Shown: positions 33,066-42,299, counted from the first letter of the stretch. The stretch is DNA of 64,000 nt from Pseudovibrio zosterae (GCF_033843645.1 NZ_JAWXVZ010000008.1:124001-188000), one strand, 5' to 3'. The notes: generated by a model from the sequence alone, not told the origin. Numbers and translations are program-made.

Positions 33066-34400
33066 TCAGGCCAAATTTGTCATGGTCGCTACAATCCAGA
33101 GGATCGCAATCGGGGCCACAATCCGGCAGATCCACTTCCACACGGGCAGCAGAGCAAACGGAAGCGCGCCATCGTTGGTCACCTCACGCCCGATCTTGCC
33201 ATAGCCTATCCAGCCAGCAACCAGACAGGAACCGATGCCGCCCAGAGGCAGTGCGTAGGTATCTGTGAGGTATGACAACAGCTCAAAGAAATTCATGCCA
33301 AAGAACTGCACATCACCCCAAACACCCATCGCAAGAGAGGATGGAACGCCCAGCGCAAATGTCACCACACTCACCAGAATGGTCGCCGCGGAACGGGACA
33401 TGCCCTTTTCATCGCACAGCCACGCAACAGGGATGTTGAGCAGAGAGATCGACGAGGTCACCGCTGCAATCGTCAGCATGATGAAGAACAGCGCCTGGAA
33501 CAAAGCCCCGGCTGGCATGCTCTCAAAAATCGCAGGCAGCGTGATGAAGGTGAGGCCCGGCCCAGCGCCCGGATCCATGCCAAACGAAAACACCGCTGGC
33601 ATGATCATCAGGCCCGCCAGCACCGCCACAACGGTGTCCAGTGACAGAATCCAGCCTGCAGAGGTGCGGATGTTGGAATCCTTGGCCACATAGGAACCGT
33701 AGGTGATCAACGCACCCATGCCGAGAGAGAGCGAGAAGAACGCCTGTCCCAATGCGGCAGAAATCATGTTGCTGTTCACTTTGGAAAAGTCAGGCTCCAG
33801 CAGGAACTTCACACCGGCCATGGCGTTTGGCAGCGTCAGCGAGCGGACAACCAGAACCAAAAGCAGCACGAACAGCAGTGGCATCAGGATCTTGGAGGCC
33901 TTTTCAATACCATCCGTCACGCCCTTGAGCACGATCACCATGCTCAACCCCATGAACAGAGCATGGTAGATGATCGGTTCAACAGGCGAGGACACCAGCT
34001 GATTGAACTGGTCCTCATGACCAACACCGGAGCCGCCCCCAAACATCAGGGCAAAGCTCTTCACGATGTAGGCGATGGTCCAGCCACCAACAACCGAATA
34101 GAAAGACAGGATGAGGAAGGGCGTCAGGATTGCCAGAATTCCAAAAATCACCCAGGGCCCGCCGCCAGTCTTCTTGAAAGCCCCGATTGGGTCCAACTGA
34201 GCGTAACGGCCTATGGCGATTTCAGCGATCATGGCAGAAAGGCCAATGGTAGCAACCATTGCAAGATAAATGATCAGGAAGGCGCCCCCTCCCTCTGATC
34301 CAGCAAGGTATGGAAACTTCCAGATGTTTCCCAGTCCCACGGCAGATCCTGCTGCCGCCATGATGAAGCCAAACCGACTTCCCCAATGCTCTCGTTGCAT
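33066..34400 (-). CDS. Sodium-dependent neurotransmitter:sodium symporter (NSS/SNF) family transporter, copy 2
   Basis: A 444-residue paralogue of the neighbouring transporter. It has a nearly identical first 50 residues (MQREHWGSRFGFIMAAAGSA...IWKFPYLAGSEGGGAF), ITYGSYVAKDSN in helix 6 and a shared FGMDPGAGPGLTFITLPAIF stretch. The two are probably a tandem duplication with divergence in the middle helices, which suggests different amino-acid preferences. Each has its own terminator and spacer, so they are not one operon. Confidence 0.9.
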   Translation of the reverse strand: MQREHWGSRFGFIMAAAGSAVGLGNIWKFPYLAGSEGGGAFLIIYLAMVATIGLSAMIAEIAIGRYAQLDPIGAFKKTGGGPWVIFGILAILTPFLILSFYSVVGGWTIAYIVKSFALMFGGGSGVGHEDQFNQLVSSPVEPIIYHALFMGLSMVIVLKGVTDGIEKASKILMPLLFVLLLVLVVRSLTLPNAMAGVKFLLEPDFSKVNSNMISAALGQAFFSLSLGMGALITYGSYVAKDSNIRTSAGWILSLDTVVAVLAGLMIMPAVFSFGMDPGAGPGLTFITLPAIFESMPAGALFQALFFIMLTIAAVTSSISLLNIPVAWLCDEKGMSRSAATILVSVVTFALGVPSSLAMGVWGDVQFFGMNFFELLSYLTDTYALPLGGIGSCLVAGWIGYGKIGREVTNDGALPFALLPVWKWICRIVAPIAILWIVATMTNLA

Positions 34401-34709
34401 CTTATTTTACCGTTTATACGAGCCCAAATTGGACGTCGGAGGTTGTTGCAATAAAACTGCGCAAAGCTACGACACTTGGCAATCTCTGCCTAAAAAGGCA
34501 CCACACGACGAAATGAATCCGAAGGCTTATAGCGTCTTTGAGGCCTAAAAGAAAATGCACGGACCCAGCACTTTCCAAAAGAGTCCCCTTAGATAAACTC
34601 AACTTTATACGCAAAATACCGCATGAAACGATGAAAAAGCACCCTGCACAAAAGAAATGGGCCCCGAACGGGGGCCCAACTCATGTTAATCCTGAGGAAT
34701 TGTCAGGGC
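34401..34709. other. Intergenic region with terminator for the downstream gene
   Basis: About 310 bp holding the probable promoter of NSS copy 2 and, at 34651-34677, the terminator of the nitronate monooxygenase-like gene. Nothing else is seen. Confidence 0.5.
34651..34677 (-). terminator. Intrinsic terminator after the nitronate monooxygenase-like gene
   Basis: GGGCCCC and GGGGCCC form a 7-bp GC stem with a 5-nt loop, 33 bp beyond the stop codon. On the minus strand it is followed by ATTTCTTTTG, a weak T-tract. Confidence 0.7.
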
Positions 34710-35684
34710 TCAGTCAGCAAGCAATGCCTGCTTGGCAGCTTCGTATTCCTCGCGCAGCTGCGCAACGTAGTCGCCTGTAGACTGAATGCTCTTCACGCCG
34801 CCAACACCTTGGCCCGCGCCCCAGATTTCCTTCCACGCCTTTGCCGAGACGCCTTCCTTTTTGGAGGCGGCAGCAAAGTTCATCTGTTCTGGCGATCCGT
34901 GCTCCAGCGCATCCGGGTCCATGCCGGCCGCGCGAATGGACGGCTTGAGATAGTTCCCCGGAATGCCGGTGAAGTAGCTGGAATACACAATATCGTCGGA
35001 AGAAGACTCCACGATCATGTGCTTGTAGCCATCAACCGCATTGGCTTCCTTGGTGGCAATGAAGGCAGAGCCCATATACGCCAGGTCAGCCCCCATGGCC
35101 TTGGCCGCCAAAATGCCCTTGCCCGTGCTGATGGAACCGGAAAGCAGCAGAGGGCCGTCAAACCACTCGCGAATTTCCTGAATGAGCGCAAATGGCGAAA
35201 CGCTGCCAGCGTGGCCACCAGCGCCTGCCGCCACAGCGATCAGGCCATCTGCCCCTTTGGAAATGGCTTTCTTGGCAAAACCATTGTGAATGACATCGTG
35301 CAGCACAATGCCGCCATAGCTGTGTACCGCTTCGATCACATCTTCACGTGCCCCAAGAGAGGTAATAACGATGGGCACCTTGTACTTCACGCAGACCTCA
35401 AGATCATGCTCCAGACGGTCATTGGACCGGTGGACGATCTGGTTCACCGCAAAAGGAGCCGAAGGCGCATCCGGGTTCGCTTCATCGTATGCAGCCAGTT
35501 CCTCCGTGATCCGCTTCAGCCATTCTTCCAGCGCCTCTTTCGGGCGTGCATTGAGCGCCGGAAAAGAGCCCACAATGCCGGCCTTGCACTGAGCAATAAC
35601 GAGGTCAGGATTGGAAACGATAAACATGGGTGCTGCAACCAGCGGCAGGCGCAAACGGTCTTTCAAAATACTTGGCAATGCCAT
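34710..35684 (-). CDS. NAD(P)H-dependent flavin oxidoreductase / nitronate monooxygenase family
   Basis: A 324-residue TIM-barrel FMN protein. It has LVAAPMFIVSNPDLVIAQCK at the N-terminus, VIVTSLGA-like PIVITSLGAREDV near 110, the FMN phosphate loop AGAGGHAGSVSPFALI (about 190) with its conserved histidine, and SGSISTGKGILAAKAMGADL. Members oxidise alkyl nitronates or reduce other small electrophiles. It is 13 bp upstream in transcription order from nothing obvious and follows the dehalogenase gene by 13 bp on the same strand, so it may be the last gene of the dehalogenase operon. Confidence 0.85.
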   Translation of the reverse strand: MALPSILKDRLRLPLVAAPMFIVSNPDLVIAQCKAGIVGSFPALNARPKEALEEWLKRITEELAAYDEANPDAPSAPFAVNQIVHRSNDRLEHDLEVCVKYKVPIVITSLGAREDVIEAVHSYGGIVLHDVIHNGFAKKAISKGADGLIAVAAGAGGHAGSVSPFALIQEIREWFDGPLLLSGSISTGKGILAAKAMGADLAYMGSAFIATKEANAVDGYKHMIVESSSDDIVYSSYFTGIPGNYLKPSIRAAGMDPDALEHGSPEQMNFAAASKKEGVSAKAWKEIWGAGQGVGGVKSIQSTGDYVAQLREEYEAAKQALLAD

Positions 35685-35697
35685 GGGAAATCCTCTC

Positions 35698-36579
35698 TTA
35701 ACTGTCTAGATCACGCAGCCACTGGGCAATGGCCTGTCCGATCTGCGGACCGGAGTCCTCTTGAATGAAATGAATGCCCGGCACAGTAACTTCGTGCTGG
35801 TTGATCCAGCTTCGGCAAAAATCTCTGAGCTTCCCGATCATGATGGCGCCCGGCTCGGCGTTGACGAACAGCTTGGGCACCTCGTTGTCCGCCATCCAGT
35901 TGCATACCGCCGTCAAGCGCTCATGCACGTCCGCCGGTTCTCCCGCCACAGGGATCTCCCGCGGCCACGTCAAGGTGGGCCACCGGTCTTCGCGCTCCTT
36001 GAACGGGCGGCGGTACTCCTCCATCTCCTGATCACTCAGCGTGCGGATGATGGAGCCCGGCAACACCCGCTCGATGAAGAGGTTCTTGTCCAGAACCATC
36101 CCTTCACCCGCCTCCGACCGGAATCCCTGAAACACCGGCGTTGCGTCCTTGTTCCACTCCTCCCAGCTGGCCACCGGCCGGGCGAACCCTTCCATATAGG
36201 CAATGGCTTCCACGCGCTCCGGGTTGCGATGGGCCCAGTCGAAGCCCAGCGCGGTGCCCCAGTCATGCGCCACCAGCACCACCTTCTCCTGTGTGCCGAT
36301 TACCGCGTCGATAAAGCCATCCAGATACGTGGCATGCACATGAAAGCGATAGGTCTCCGGCCCCGGGTTTGGCAGCTTGGCGCTGTCGCCCATGCCGATC
36401 AGATCCGGCGCGATGCAGCGGCCGCGCCCTTGCAATTGCGGCATCACAGAGCGCCACAGGTACGATGAAGTAGGATTGCCATGCAAAAACAGGATGGGCC
36501 GTCCTTCCCCCCGTTCCACATAGCTCATCCGTTCGCCAAGCACTTCTACATGGCGTTTCTGGTCTTGCCAGCTTGTCAT
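35698..36579 (-). CDS. Haloalkane dehalogenase (subfamily II, DhaA-like)
   Basis: A 293-residue alpha/beta hydrolase that matches subfamily II haloalkane dehalogenases in landmarks and numbering. The nucleophile and halide-binding pair is D106-W107 in VAHDWGTALGF, with the second halide ligand N35 in HGNPT. The catalytic acid is E130 in YMEGF and the base H270 in GIHFIQED. It should hydrolyse haloalkanes to alcohol and halide. The ATG at 36579 has GGAG upstream and removes 11 residues from the longest frame. It sits in an operon with an HxlR regulator, an iron alcohol dehydrogenase and a thioesterase, which could oxidise the alcohol product onward. Confidence 0.88.
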   Translation of the reverse strand: MTSWQDQKRHVEVLGERMSYVERGEGRPILFLHGNPTSSYLWRSVMPQLQGRGRCIAPDLIGMGDSAKLPNPGPETYRFHVHATYLDGFIDAVIGTQEKVVLVAHDWGTALGFDWAHRNPERVEAIAYMEGFARPVASWEEWNKDATPVFQGFRSEAGEGMVLDKNLFIERVLPGSIIRTLSDQEMEEYRRPFKEREDRWPTLTWPREIPVAGEPADVHERLTAVCNWMADNEVPKLFVNAEPGAIMIGKLRDFCRSWINQHEVTVPGIHFIQEDSGPQIGQAIAQWLRDLDS

Positions 36580-36612
36580 TCTGGTTCCTCCTCCCCGGCG
36601 CTGCCGGGTCAT

Positions 36613-37068
36613 TCAGGCGGGTGTCGCGCCCTCCTCCGTTACGAGCGGCCTGAGCGCCGCCCGCATCTTCTCCGAGAGCGGCACCGGCCTGCGGGTCATG
36701 CGGTCTACATACACATGCGTGAATGTCCCCTGCGCGCAGGCCCCCTCTTGGCCCTCAATGAAAATCGCGATTTCATATTCAACGCTGCTGCGCCCGATCT
36801 TCAGCACGCGCAGCCCTGCTGCCGCTTTTTGCGGAAAAGAAAGCGGCGCGAAATACGAACACGAGGAATGAACCACCAGCCCAACCGTTTCCCCTTTTTC
36901 AAGGTCCAGCAGCCCCTTGTCGATCAGGTAGCCGTTCACGCAACTGTCGAAATAAGCGTAGTAGACGACGTTGTTCACGTGTCCGTAGACATCGTTGTCC
37001 ATCCAACGTGTCTGCACATCATGAAAGCTCAGAAAGCCGGACCGGGTATGCGGCTGGGGCCGGGTCAT
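36613..37068 (-). CDS. Acyl-CoA thioesterase, 4-hydroxybenzoyl-CoA thioesterase (hot-dog) family
   Basis: A 151-residue hot-dog protein with the signature FHDVQTRWMDNDVYGHVNNV (catalytic aspartate and following YGHVNN) and YFDSCVNGYL, typical of the YbgC/4HBT branch. It hydrolyses acyl- or aryl-CoA thioesters. The start overlaps the dehydrogenase stop by 4 bp, so the two are translationally coupled, and the dehalogenase follows 33 bp on. Confidence 0.85.
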   Translation of the reverse strand: MTRPQPHTRSGFLSFHDVQTRWMDNDVYGHVNNVVYYAYFDSCVNGYLIDKGLLDLEKGETVGLVVHSSCSYFAPLSFPQKAAAGLRVLKIGRSSVEYEIAIFIEGQEGACAQGTFTHVYVDRMTRRPVPLSEKMRAALRPLVTEEGATPA

Positions 37069-38216
37069 AGCGCCTCCCTGTAGATGGAAAGCGCATCGTC
37101 ATAGGAGACGCGGCGCGGGTTGTTCACCAAAAGCCGGGTCTGGTCCATGGCGGCTTTCGCCAGCTTGGGCAGGTCGTTGGCTTCAATGCCCACCTGGCTC
37201 AGGTGATCCGGAATACCCAGCTCAAAACAAAGGTTCTCAAGGGCGCGGATGAAGCCCGCCGCCTTTTCATCCACACTACCGGAGATGTTCGGCAGAATGA
37301 CTTCCGCCAACTCCGCATAATGATGCTTGGCCTCAGGCAGGTTGAACCGCAGCACGTGCGGCAGGATCAGCGCATTGGAGAGCCCATGCGGCACATGGAA
37401 CTGCCCGCCAATGGGATAGGCGAGCGCATGCACAGCCGCCACCGGGCTGTTGGCAAACGCCTGGCCCGCCATCATCGCGCCCAGCAACATGCCAGAGCGG
37501 GCCGGAATGTCACCGCCATCCATGTATGCAGCACGGATATGCGTCCAAAGCTGGCGCAGCGCTTCACGCGCCAACGCATCGGAAATCGGGTTCTTCTGAT
37601 GCAAGGACGTGTAGGCCTCTATGGCATGTACCATGGCATCGATACCCGTAGCCGCGGTCACTTCCGCAGGCAATTTGGTCGTCAGCTCCGGGTCCAGCAC
37701 CGCCACATCCGCATAGAGCTGCGGCGACACAATGCCCATCTTGCTGTGGTCCTCGCGGGTCAAAATGGCAATCGGCGTCACTTCAGACCCCGTTCCCGCC
37801 GTGGTCGGCACCTGAATGAGTTGCAGGCGCTTTCCCTCCACCTTGCCAATGCCATAAAGCGCATGAAGCGGCTGCAAGCTGCAGCACAACACCGCCACCA
37901 TCTTGGCCGTATCCATGGAACTGCCACCGCCGAGCCCAACAATGCAGTCCGCATCATTGGCTTTGGCAAAGCTGGCAGCTTCCAGCACGATCTGCTCAGA
38001 AGGGTCAGGCTCAACACCGTCAAAGACAATAGGATTGAAGCCACCTTTGGTCAGCGCACTCACGACGGACTTCACAAGGCCGGTCTCTACCACCCCCGCA
38101 TCAGTGATGATTGCCACGCGCTTGCAGCTGAACCGTGTCTTGATCAGCTCGGACAAGCGACCAGCCGCACCATTTTCATTCACGATGAGCGGAACCGTTT
38201 CGAATTGAAATCCCAT
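37065..38216 (-). CDS. Iron-containing alcohol dehydrogenase
   Basis: A 383-residue group III dehydrogenase. The NAD-binding part has GLGGGSSMDTAKMVAV (about 95-110) and TTAGTGSEVTPIAIL. The metal site residues come from TGIDAMVHAIEAY (D and H) and HALAYPIGGQFHVPHG (two His). It oxidises primary or secondary alcohols with NAD+. It follows the HxlR regulator by 31 bp and is coupled to the thioesterase gene. In this operon a natural substrate would be the alcohol released by the dehalogenase. Confidence 0.9.
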   Translation of the reverse strand: MGFQFETVPLIVNENGAAGRLSELIKTRFSCKRVAIITDAGVVETGLVKSVVSALTKGGFNPIVFDGVEPDPSEQIVLEAASFAKANDADCIVGLGGGSSMDTAKMVAVLCCSLQPLHALYGIGKVEGKRLQLIQVPTTAGTGSEVTPIAILTREDHSKMGIVSPQLYADVAVLDPELTTKLPAEVTAATGIDAMVHAIEAYTSLHQKNPISDALAREALRQLWTHIRAAYMDGGDIPARSGMLLGAMMAGQAFANSPVAAVHALAYPIGGQFHVPHGLSNALILPHVLRFNLPEAKHHYAELAEVILPNISGSVDEKAAGFIRALENLCFELGIPDHLSQVGIEANDLPKLAKAAMDQTRLLVNNPRRVSYDDALSIYREAL

Positions 38217-38247
38217 GAGACCCTCCTGTGCTCTAGGCCTACTTGGC

Positions 38248-38754
38248 TCAAGTCGCCTTGCGGCGTCGCACGCGGTTCAGCGCATCCGCAAAGACCGCCC
38301 CCACGCCGGGTCCCGGACGCGCCTCAACATCGCGCGCTGTCAAAACCTTGTAGTCCTGGGACAGAACCTGCACCTCTCGCACAGGCTTGCCCGTTTCGCG
38401 TTCGATCAGGTCCAACCGCAGTCCTGTTGGCTTGCCTTCCCAACGCTCTCCCCACTGGTTTAGCGCAATCAAAACGGGATAAAAATCCATACCCTTGTCG
38501 GTCAGGAGATACACGGAAGAGCGGGCGTCCTCTCGGTCCTTTTCCTTTCGAATGATGTCGGCCTCCACCAGCCGGTGCAGCCGATCCGTCAACACGCTGG
38601 TGGAAATGCCAAGGTTACCCTGAAAGTCGTCAAAGCGCTTCAGTCCTTGGAAAAGTGCTCGTAAAATCAATAGGGTCCAGGCATCGCCAATCAGCTCAAT
38701 CGCCTGAGCAATTGCGCAGTCCATACCTGCAAAGCTGGTGCGTGTGCCTGCCAT
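38248..38754 (-). CDS. HxlR-family transcriptional regulator
   Basis: A 168-residue protein with the HxlR winged helix (about 10-110). The family cysteine is present in MDCAIAQAIELIGDAWTLLI, with ILRALFQGLKRFDDFQ, LTDRLHRLVEADII and the wing YLLTDKG. HxlR/HypR/QorR regulators often sense electrophiles or formaldehyde through that cysteine. It is the first gene of the dehydrogenase-thioesterase-dehalogenase operon, and a palindrome 17 bp upstream is a candidate operator. The C-terminal 60 residues are an extension not needed for the family fold. Confidence 0.88.
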   Translation of the reverse strand: MAGTRTSFAGMDCAIAQAIELIGDAWTLLILRALFQGLKRFDDFQGNLGISTSVLTDRLHRLVEADIIRKEKDREDARSSVYLLTDKGMDFYPVLIALNQWGERWEGKPTGLRLDLIERETGKPVREVQVLSQDYKVLTARDVEARPGPGVGAVFADALNRVRRRKAT

Positions 38755-38770
38755 GTCGGCCCCTCATTTC

Positions 38771-38787
38771 ACTTCGTTAAGCGAAGT
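38771..38787. promoter_or_regulatory. Palindrome upstream of the HxlR operon
   Basis: ACTTCG and CGAAGT are perfect inverted arms around a 5-bp spacer (TTAAG), 17 bp upstream of the HxlR start codon. The spacing fits an autoregulatory site for a winged-helix dimer. Confidence 0.55.
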
Positions 38788-38902
38788 AAAATCCAATCCA
38801 GAGCCACCCGCAACCTCTACCTTTGGTGCAACAATTGCTTTGACGCCTTAATTTCTCAGCGCCAACTTGAGCGTCAAGCCTGAGCGAGACCTTCCCTTTT
38901 CG

Positions 38903-40153
38903 TCACCCGATCGGAGGATCAAGCGCCTCAACATCTGGCTCGCGCCACAAACCAAACTGCAACACCAGCGCAATGATGAAGCTGAGCACGCCAACAAAGA
39001 ACACGCTTTTCACATCAAGCGCCATCAAGAACCCGCCACCAAGTGAAATGATCCCAGCACCAAGCGTGAACAGCGCCATTGTCACCCCCATGACCCAGCC
39101 CTGCTCATCATCGCGCGCGCTGGCAGAAAACAGCGACAGCATGATTGGGTAGGCCAACCCAAAGGCAGCAACCACAGGAACGAGCAGTATGTAGGACAGC
39201 AGCGGCAAGCTGTTGGCAGCATAGGCCAACACGAACACCGCCATGATGCCGGTACACACCTTCACGATGGCAAGGCGCTGGTAAAATTGTGTCATGGTCC
39301 GCACCAAAACTATGCTGGAAAATGCCATGACCAGACCAAAGACCACCAGCGTCAGGCTGGTCTGCTGGGTCGAGAACCCAAACCGTTCCACCTGAAAGTT
39401 GTTCAGGTAAATGTAAAAGGCGTTGAGGCCCATCTCCACGAAGAAGAACACCAGACAAAGCTTGACGATGGTAGGACGCCCGCGCACCCGCCACAGAACG
39501 AGAAACACCTCGCTCGGGCCAAAGTCAATCTTCTTTCGGCGTTTGTTGGTTTCTTCAAAACCCTGATAAATCAGGAAAATATTAATCAGCACAAGGACAA
39601 TGGCCGCCATGAACGGCAGCTGCAAGGAGGCATAAGACCCCAACAGCCGACTGTCACTCAACCCGCCCGCCAGAAGCGGCCCCACCACCAGACCAAGTGC
39701 CACGAACGCGGTGATCAAACCGAGATTGAGGCTCTTTTCCTGCGGGCTGCGGCTCTGATCGATCAGGGAGGCTTGCGCGATGGGCTGATTGCCCGCCGTA
39801 AAGCCAGCAACCGCCCGCCCAACGATCAACAGGATGAGGCTGTTCAGATAAATTGCCAGCACCGTCAACACATAGCCGACCAGCGCACCGGTTAGACAAA
39901 TGAGGATCCCGTTCTTCCGCCCGATGTAGTCTGACAGCTTGGAAATGTAGGCAGCACCAAAGAACCAGAAGAGATAAAACACACCCAGAACCACACCAAA
40001 AGTGGCCTCGCGGCCCAGCAGATCATTCCCCTCCATAAGGAAAGCGGAGTCCTCGCGTAAAAGCAAAGTCGTCAGAATGGGGAAAATCAGCCCCTGCCCC
40101 ATCACATCAATGAAAACAACCATGAGCAAGGCAAGGCGAGCGATACTGAACAC
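38903..40153 (-). CDS. MFS transporter (TetA-like drug efflux type)
   Basis: A 416-residue protein with 12 predicted helices. The first is followed by GQGLIFPILTTLLL, and the conserved loop between helices 2 and 3 appears as ISKLSDYIGRKNGILI, the DHA1/TetA signature region. GYVLTVLA and AGFTAGNQPIAQASLIDQ follow. It probably exports a small molecule by proton antiport. It stands alone between the HxlR operon and anmK; the substrate is unknown. Confidence 0.85.
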   Translation of the reverse strand: MFSIARLALLMVVFIDVMGQGLIFPILTTLLLREDSAFLMEGNDLLGREATFGVVLGVFYLFWFFGAAYISKLSDYIGRKNGILICLTGALVGYVLTVLAIYLNSLILLIVGRAVAGFTAGNQPIAQASLIDQSRSPQEKSLNLGLITAFVALGLVVGPLLAGGLSDSRLLGSYASLQLPFMAAIVLVLINIFLIYQGFEETNKRRKKIDFGPSEVFLVLWRVRGRPTIVKLCLVFFFVEMGLNAFYIYLNNFQVERFGFSTQQTSLTLVVFGLVMAFSSIVLVRTMTQFYQRLAIVKVCTGIMAVFVLAYAANSLPLLSYILLVPVVAAFGLAYPIMLSLFSASARDDEQGWVMGVTMALFTLGAGIISLGGGFLMALDVKSVFFVGVLSFIIALVLQFGLWREPDVEALDPPIG

Positions 40154-40375
40154 GAATGGTCTCCTCCAGATGCGAAGGCTGGTGCAGCCCGACCCAATCG
40201 GACCAAAGGTGACCTTAACGGAGCCCCGCCTCTCAAATCAATCCATTGCACGCGACAGAATTAACTCTTGCATTTTTCCAGAAAGCTTGGGGTTTCTCCT
40301 TGCTAGAAGTCGCCATTCACACTTATTAGACTAATTGAGAACTGCAGAGATGAAATCAGGGGCGAAGCTGCATTC

Positions 40376-41512
40376 ATGAATCCCGTTTGGGCTATTGGAC
40401 TGATGACCGGCACTGTGCTGGACGGCAACATTGACATTGCCATGATTGAGAGTGACGGCACCGCCGTTACCCAGTTTGGTGCATATACGCTCTCCCCGTA
40501 CCCTGACGGACTGCTTGAACTGCTCACCGACGCCATGGAGGCAGCACGAACCTGGCAGTTTAACGGTCCAGAACCCGCCATCTTTGCCAAAGCGGAACGG
40601 GAGCTGACCCGCGCCCAGTCTGTTGCGGTCGCCAATTTTCTTCACGACCACAAAATACCCCGAGGCCAGATCGGCGTGATCGGCTTCCACGGGCAAACCG
40701 TGCTGCATCGACCAGCCGCACAAGGCATGGCTGGTGCCACTCGTCAACTTGGCGACGGCCCATTGATGGCAAACCTGCTCGGCATCCCGGTAGTTTATGA
40801 TCTGCGCAGTGCAGATGTTGCAGCTGGAGGCCAGGGTGCCCCGCTTGCACCGGTCTACCACAAGGCGCTCATCGGCCAGCTTGCCGGACGTTATGATCCC
40901 AAGGATGTTGTTCTCCTCAATCTCGGCGGCGTTGGCAACCTCACTTGGTGGGATGGGTCAGACACCCTCATGGCGTTTGACACAGGCCCTGCCAACGCTC
41001 CCATTAATGACTGGGTAAAGCAGCACGGGAATAACTTTTTTGACAAGGACGGCCAGCTCGCCGCCAAGGGGACGGTTGATGAGGCCCGCCTTGCAGCAGC
41101 ACTCGCCAATCCTTGGTTCGATCAGAAGCCACCCAAGTCACTGGATCGTTTCAGCTTCACGAAAGATCTTGCCAGTGGCCTCTCCCTGGAAGATGGCGCA
41201 GCGCTTCTGACAGCGTTTTCAGCATCGGCAGTTGCCAAAGCCGTCGCTCACCTGCCTCACCGCCCCAAAGTACTTGCTGTTTGCGGCGGCGGACGCAAAA
41301 ACCCGACGTTTATGCGCGAATTATTCAAACGAACGCAAATCGACGCAAAGCCAGTCGAAGCCTTTGGCTGGCGCGGCGATGCCATAGAAGCGGAGTGCTT
41401 TGCGTTTCTCGCCATTCGCTCCGCGCTGGGTCTTCCCCTCTCCTTCTCCCAGACAACGGGCGTCTCCCGCCCCTGCACGGGCGGAGAACTCTACGTTCCC
41501 ACAATACTTTAA
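40376..41512 (+). CDS. anmK: Anhydro-N-acetylmuramic acid kinase
   Basis: A 378-residue AnmK with the N-terminal nucleotide loop GLMTGTVLDGNIDIAMIES, FHGQTVLHRP (about 102-111), a catalytic aspartate region YDLRSADVAAGGQGAPLAP, FDTGPANAPINDW and the C-terminal VCGGGRKNPTFMRELF. It cleaves and phosphorylates anhydroMurNAc from cell-wall recycling to give MurNAc-6-phosphate. The length is normal. It appears monocistronic, followed by a long non-coding stretch. Confidence 0.95.
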   Translation: MNPVWAIGLMTGTVLDGNIDIAMIESDGTAVTQFGAYTLSPYPDGLLELLTDAMEAARTWQFNGPEPAIFAKAERELTRAQSVAVANFLHDHKIPRGQIGVIGFHGQTVLHRPAAQGMAGATRQLGDGPLMANLLGIPVVYDLRSADVAAGGQGAPLAPVYHKALIGQLAGRYDPKDVVLLNLGGVGNLTWWDGSDTLMAFDTGPANAPINDWVKQHGNNFFDKDGQLAAKGTVDEARLAAALANPWFDQKPPKSLDRFSFTKDLASGLSLEDGAALLTAFSASAVAKAVAHLPHRPKVLAVCGGGRKNPTFMRELFKRTQIDAKPVEAFGWRGDAIEAECFAFLAIRSALGLPLSFSQTTGVSRPCTGGELYVPTIL

Positions 41513-41910
41513 GCGGAAGTTCGGCACACTCGCACCCCAAGGTGACGCACAGCCGGAACCGAGTTATGCCCGTTCGCGTCAAGGCTCAAGTACCGGCTTG
41601 ACGCCGGCATGAAGGGAAATCCTTCGTGTGAGCCTGAACTGTTCACGCTGGGTGCACGCAGTGTTTACCGGAAGGCCCAAGCCTCAACATCCGCGATTTA
41701 TCCCCCTCAGCCAGAGCATCAAACAATGATTGAATTAGCTTTACAATGCTGAAGCCTCATCATGCGTAATACCGGCACTTCTGCGATCTTTAAACGGAAT
41801 TCAAACAAGTATTCCCGAAAGCGGGATCCATACCCTTAAGTCTTAACAAACCAGTTTCCCGATCAATCCCACCAACACCAAGCAATCAACACACACCTAC
41901 CTAACAAGCA

Positions 41911-41944
41911 AAAAAGGGTGACCTGCCGCCGCACAGATCACCCC
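41911..41944 (-). terminator. Orphan intrinsic terminator on the minus strand
   Basis: GGGTGACCTG (41917-41926) and CAGATCACCC (41935-41944) form a 10-bp stem with one G-U pair and an 8-nt loop. On the minus strand it is followed by TTTTTTGC. No minus-strand protein gene lies to the right, so the transcript it ends is unexplained. Confidence 0.75.
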
Positions 41945-42000
41945 ATATACAGCCTGCCCCCAAGCTGCAATAAAACAGTATAATAAAATGAATTAGGAAG

Positions 42001-42047
42001 AAATATATAGAATATATTTCCTGCCGTCCTAGCGAATACTATTCGCC
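42001..42047. repeat. Two adjacent AT-rich palindromes
   Basis: GAAATATAT-AGA-ATATATTTC (42001-42021) has perfect 9-bp arms. GCGAAT-ACT-ATTCGC (42033-42047) has perfect arms and is followed by CTTTTGC, so it could be a weak plus-strand terminator. They may be hairpins in an RNA or operator sites. Confidence 0.5.
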
Positions 42048-42299
42048 TTTTGCAGTGTTAATCATAATCGATTTGACGAACGTGAAAAGCCCCCCAAAGC
42101 AAAAAGCGGGCCCGTGTTGCCTTTGCGTCACTAGAGAGTTTTTCACCATAGGTGTTCATGAACGGAACGAGACAAGCAAATGCCAAGGCTTGGCCTCAAA
42201 TACGCCAGTTTAGACAAGTTACAGTTCTGTGTCGCTTGTCACAGACCCATTTCTTCAAAACGGCATACTCAACTCACGAAACATTGGAAGGAGGCAGTC

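Larger units (their letters stand above)
41513..42299. other. Long non-coding stretch after anmK
   Basis: About 790 bp without a supported protein gene. It is AT-rich from about 41930 to 42060 and contains an orphan minus-strand terminator (41911-41944) and two near-perfect AT-rich palindromes (42001-42021 and 42033-42047). A small RNA read leftward into the terminator is possible. The right end must hold the promoter of the 37-residue peptide gene. Confidence 0.45.

Noticed and set aside
42180..42299. A longer start (77 codons) for the 37-residue membrane peptide
   Set aside because: The perfect AAGGAGG lies just before the ATG at 42300, and the upstream part has no ribosome binding site and unrelated composition.
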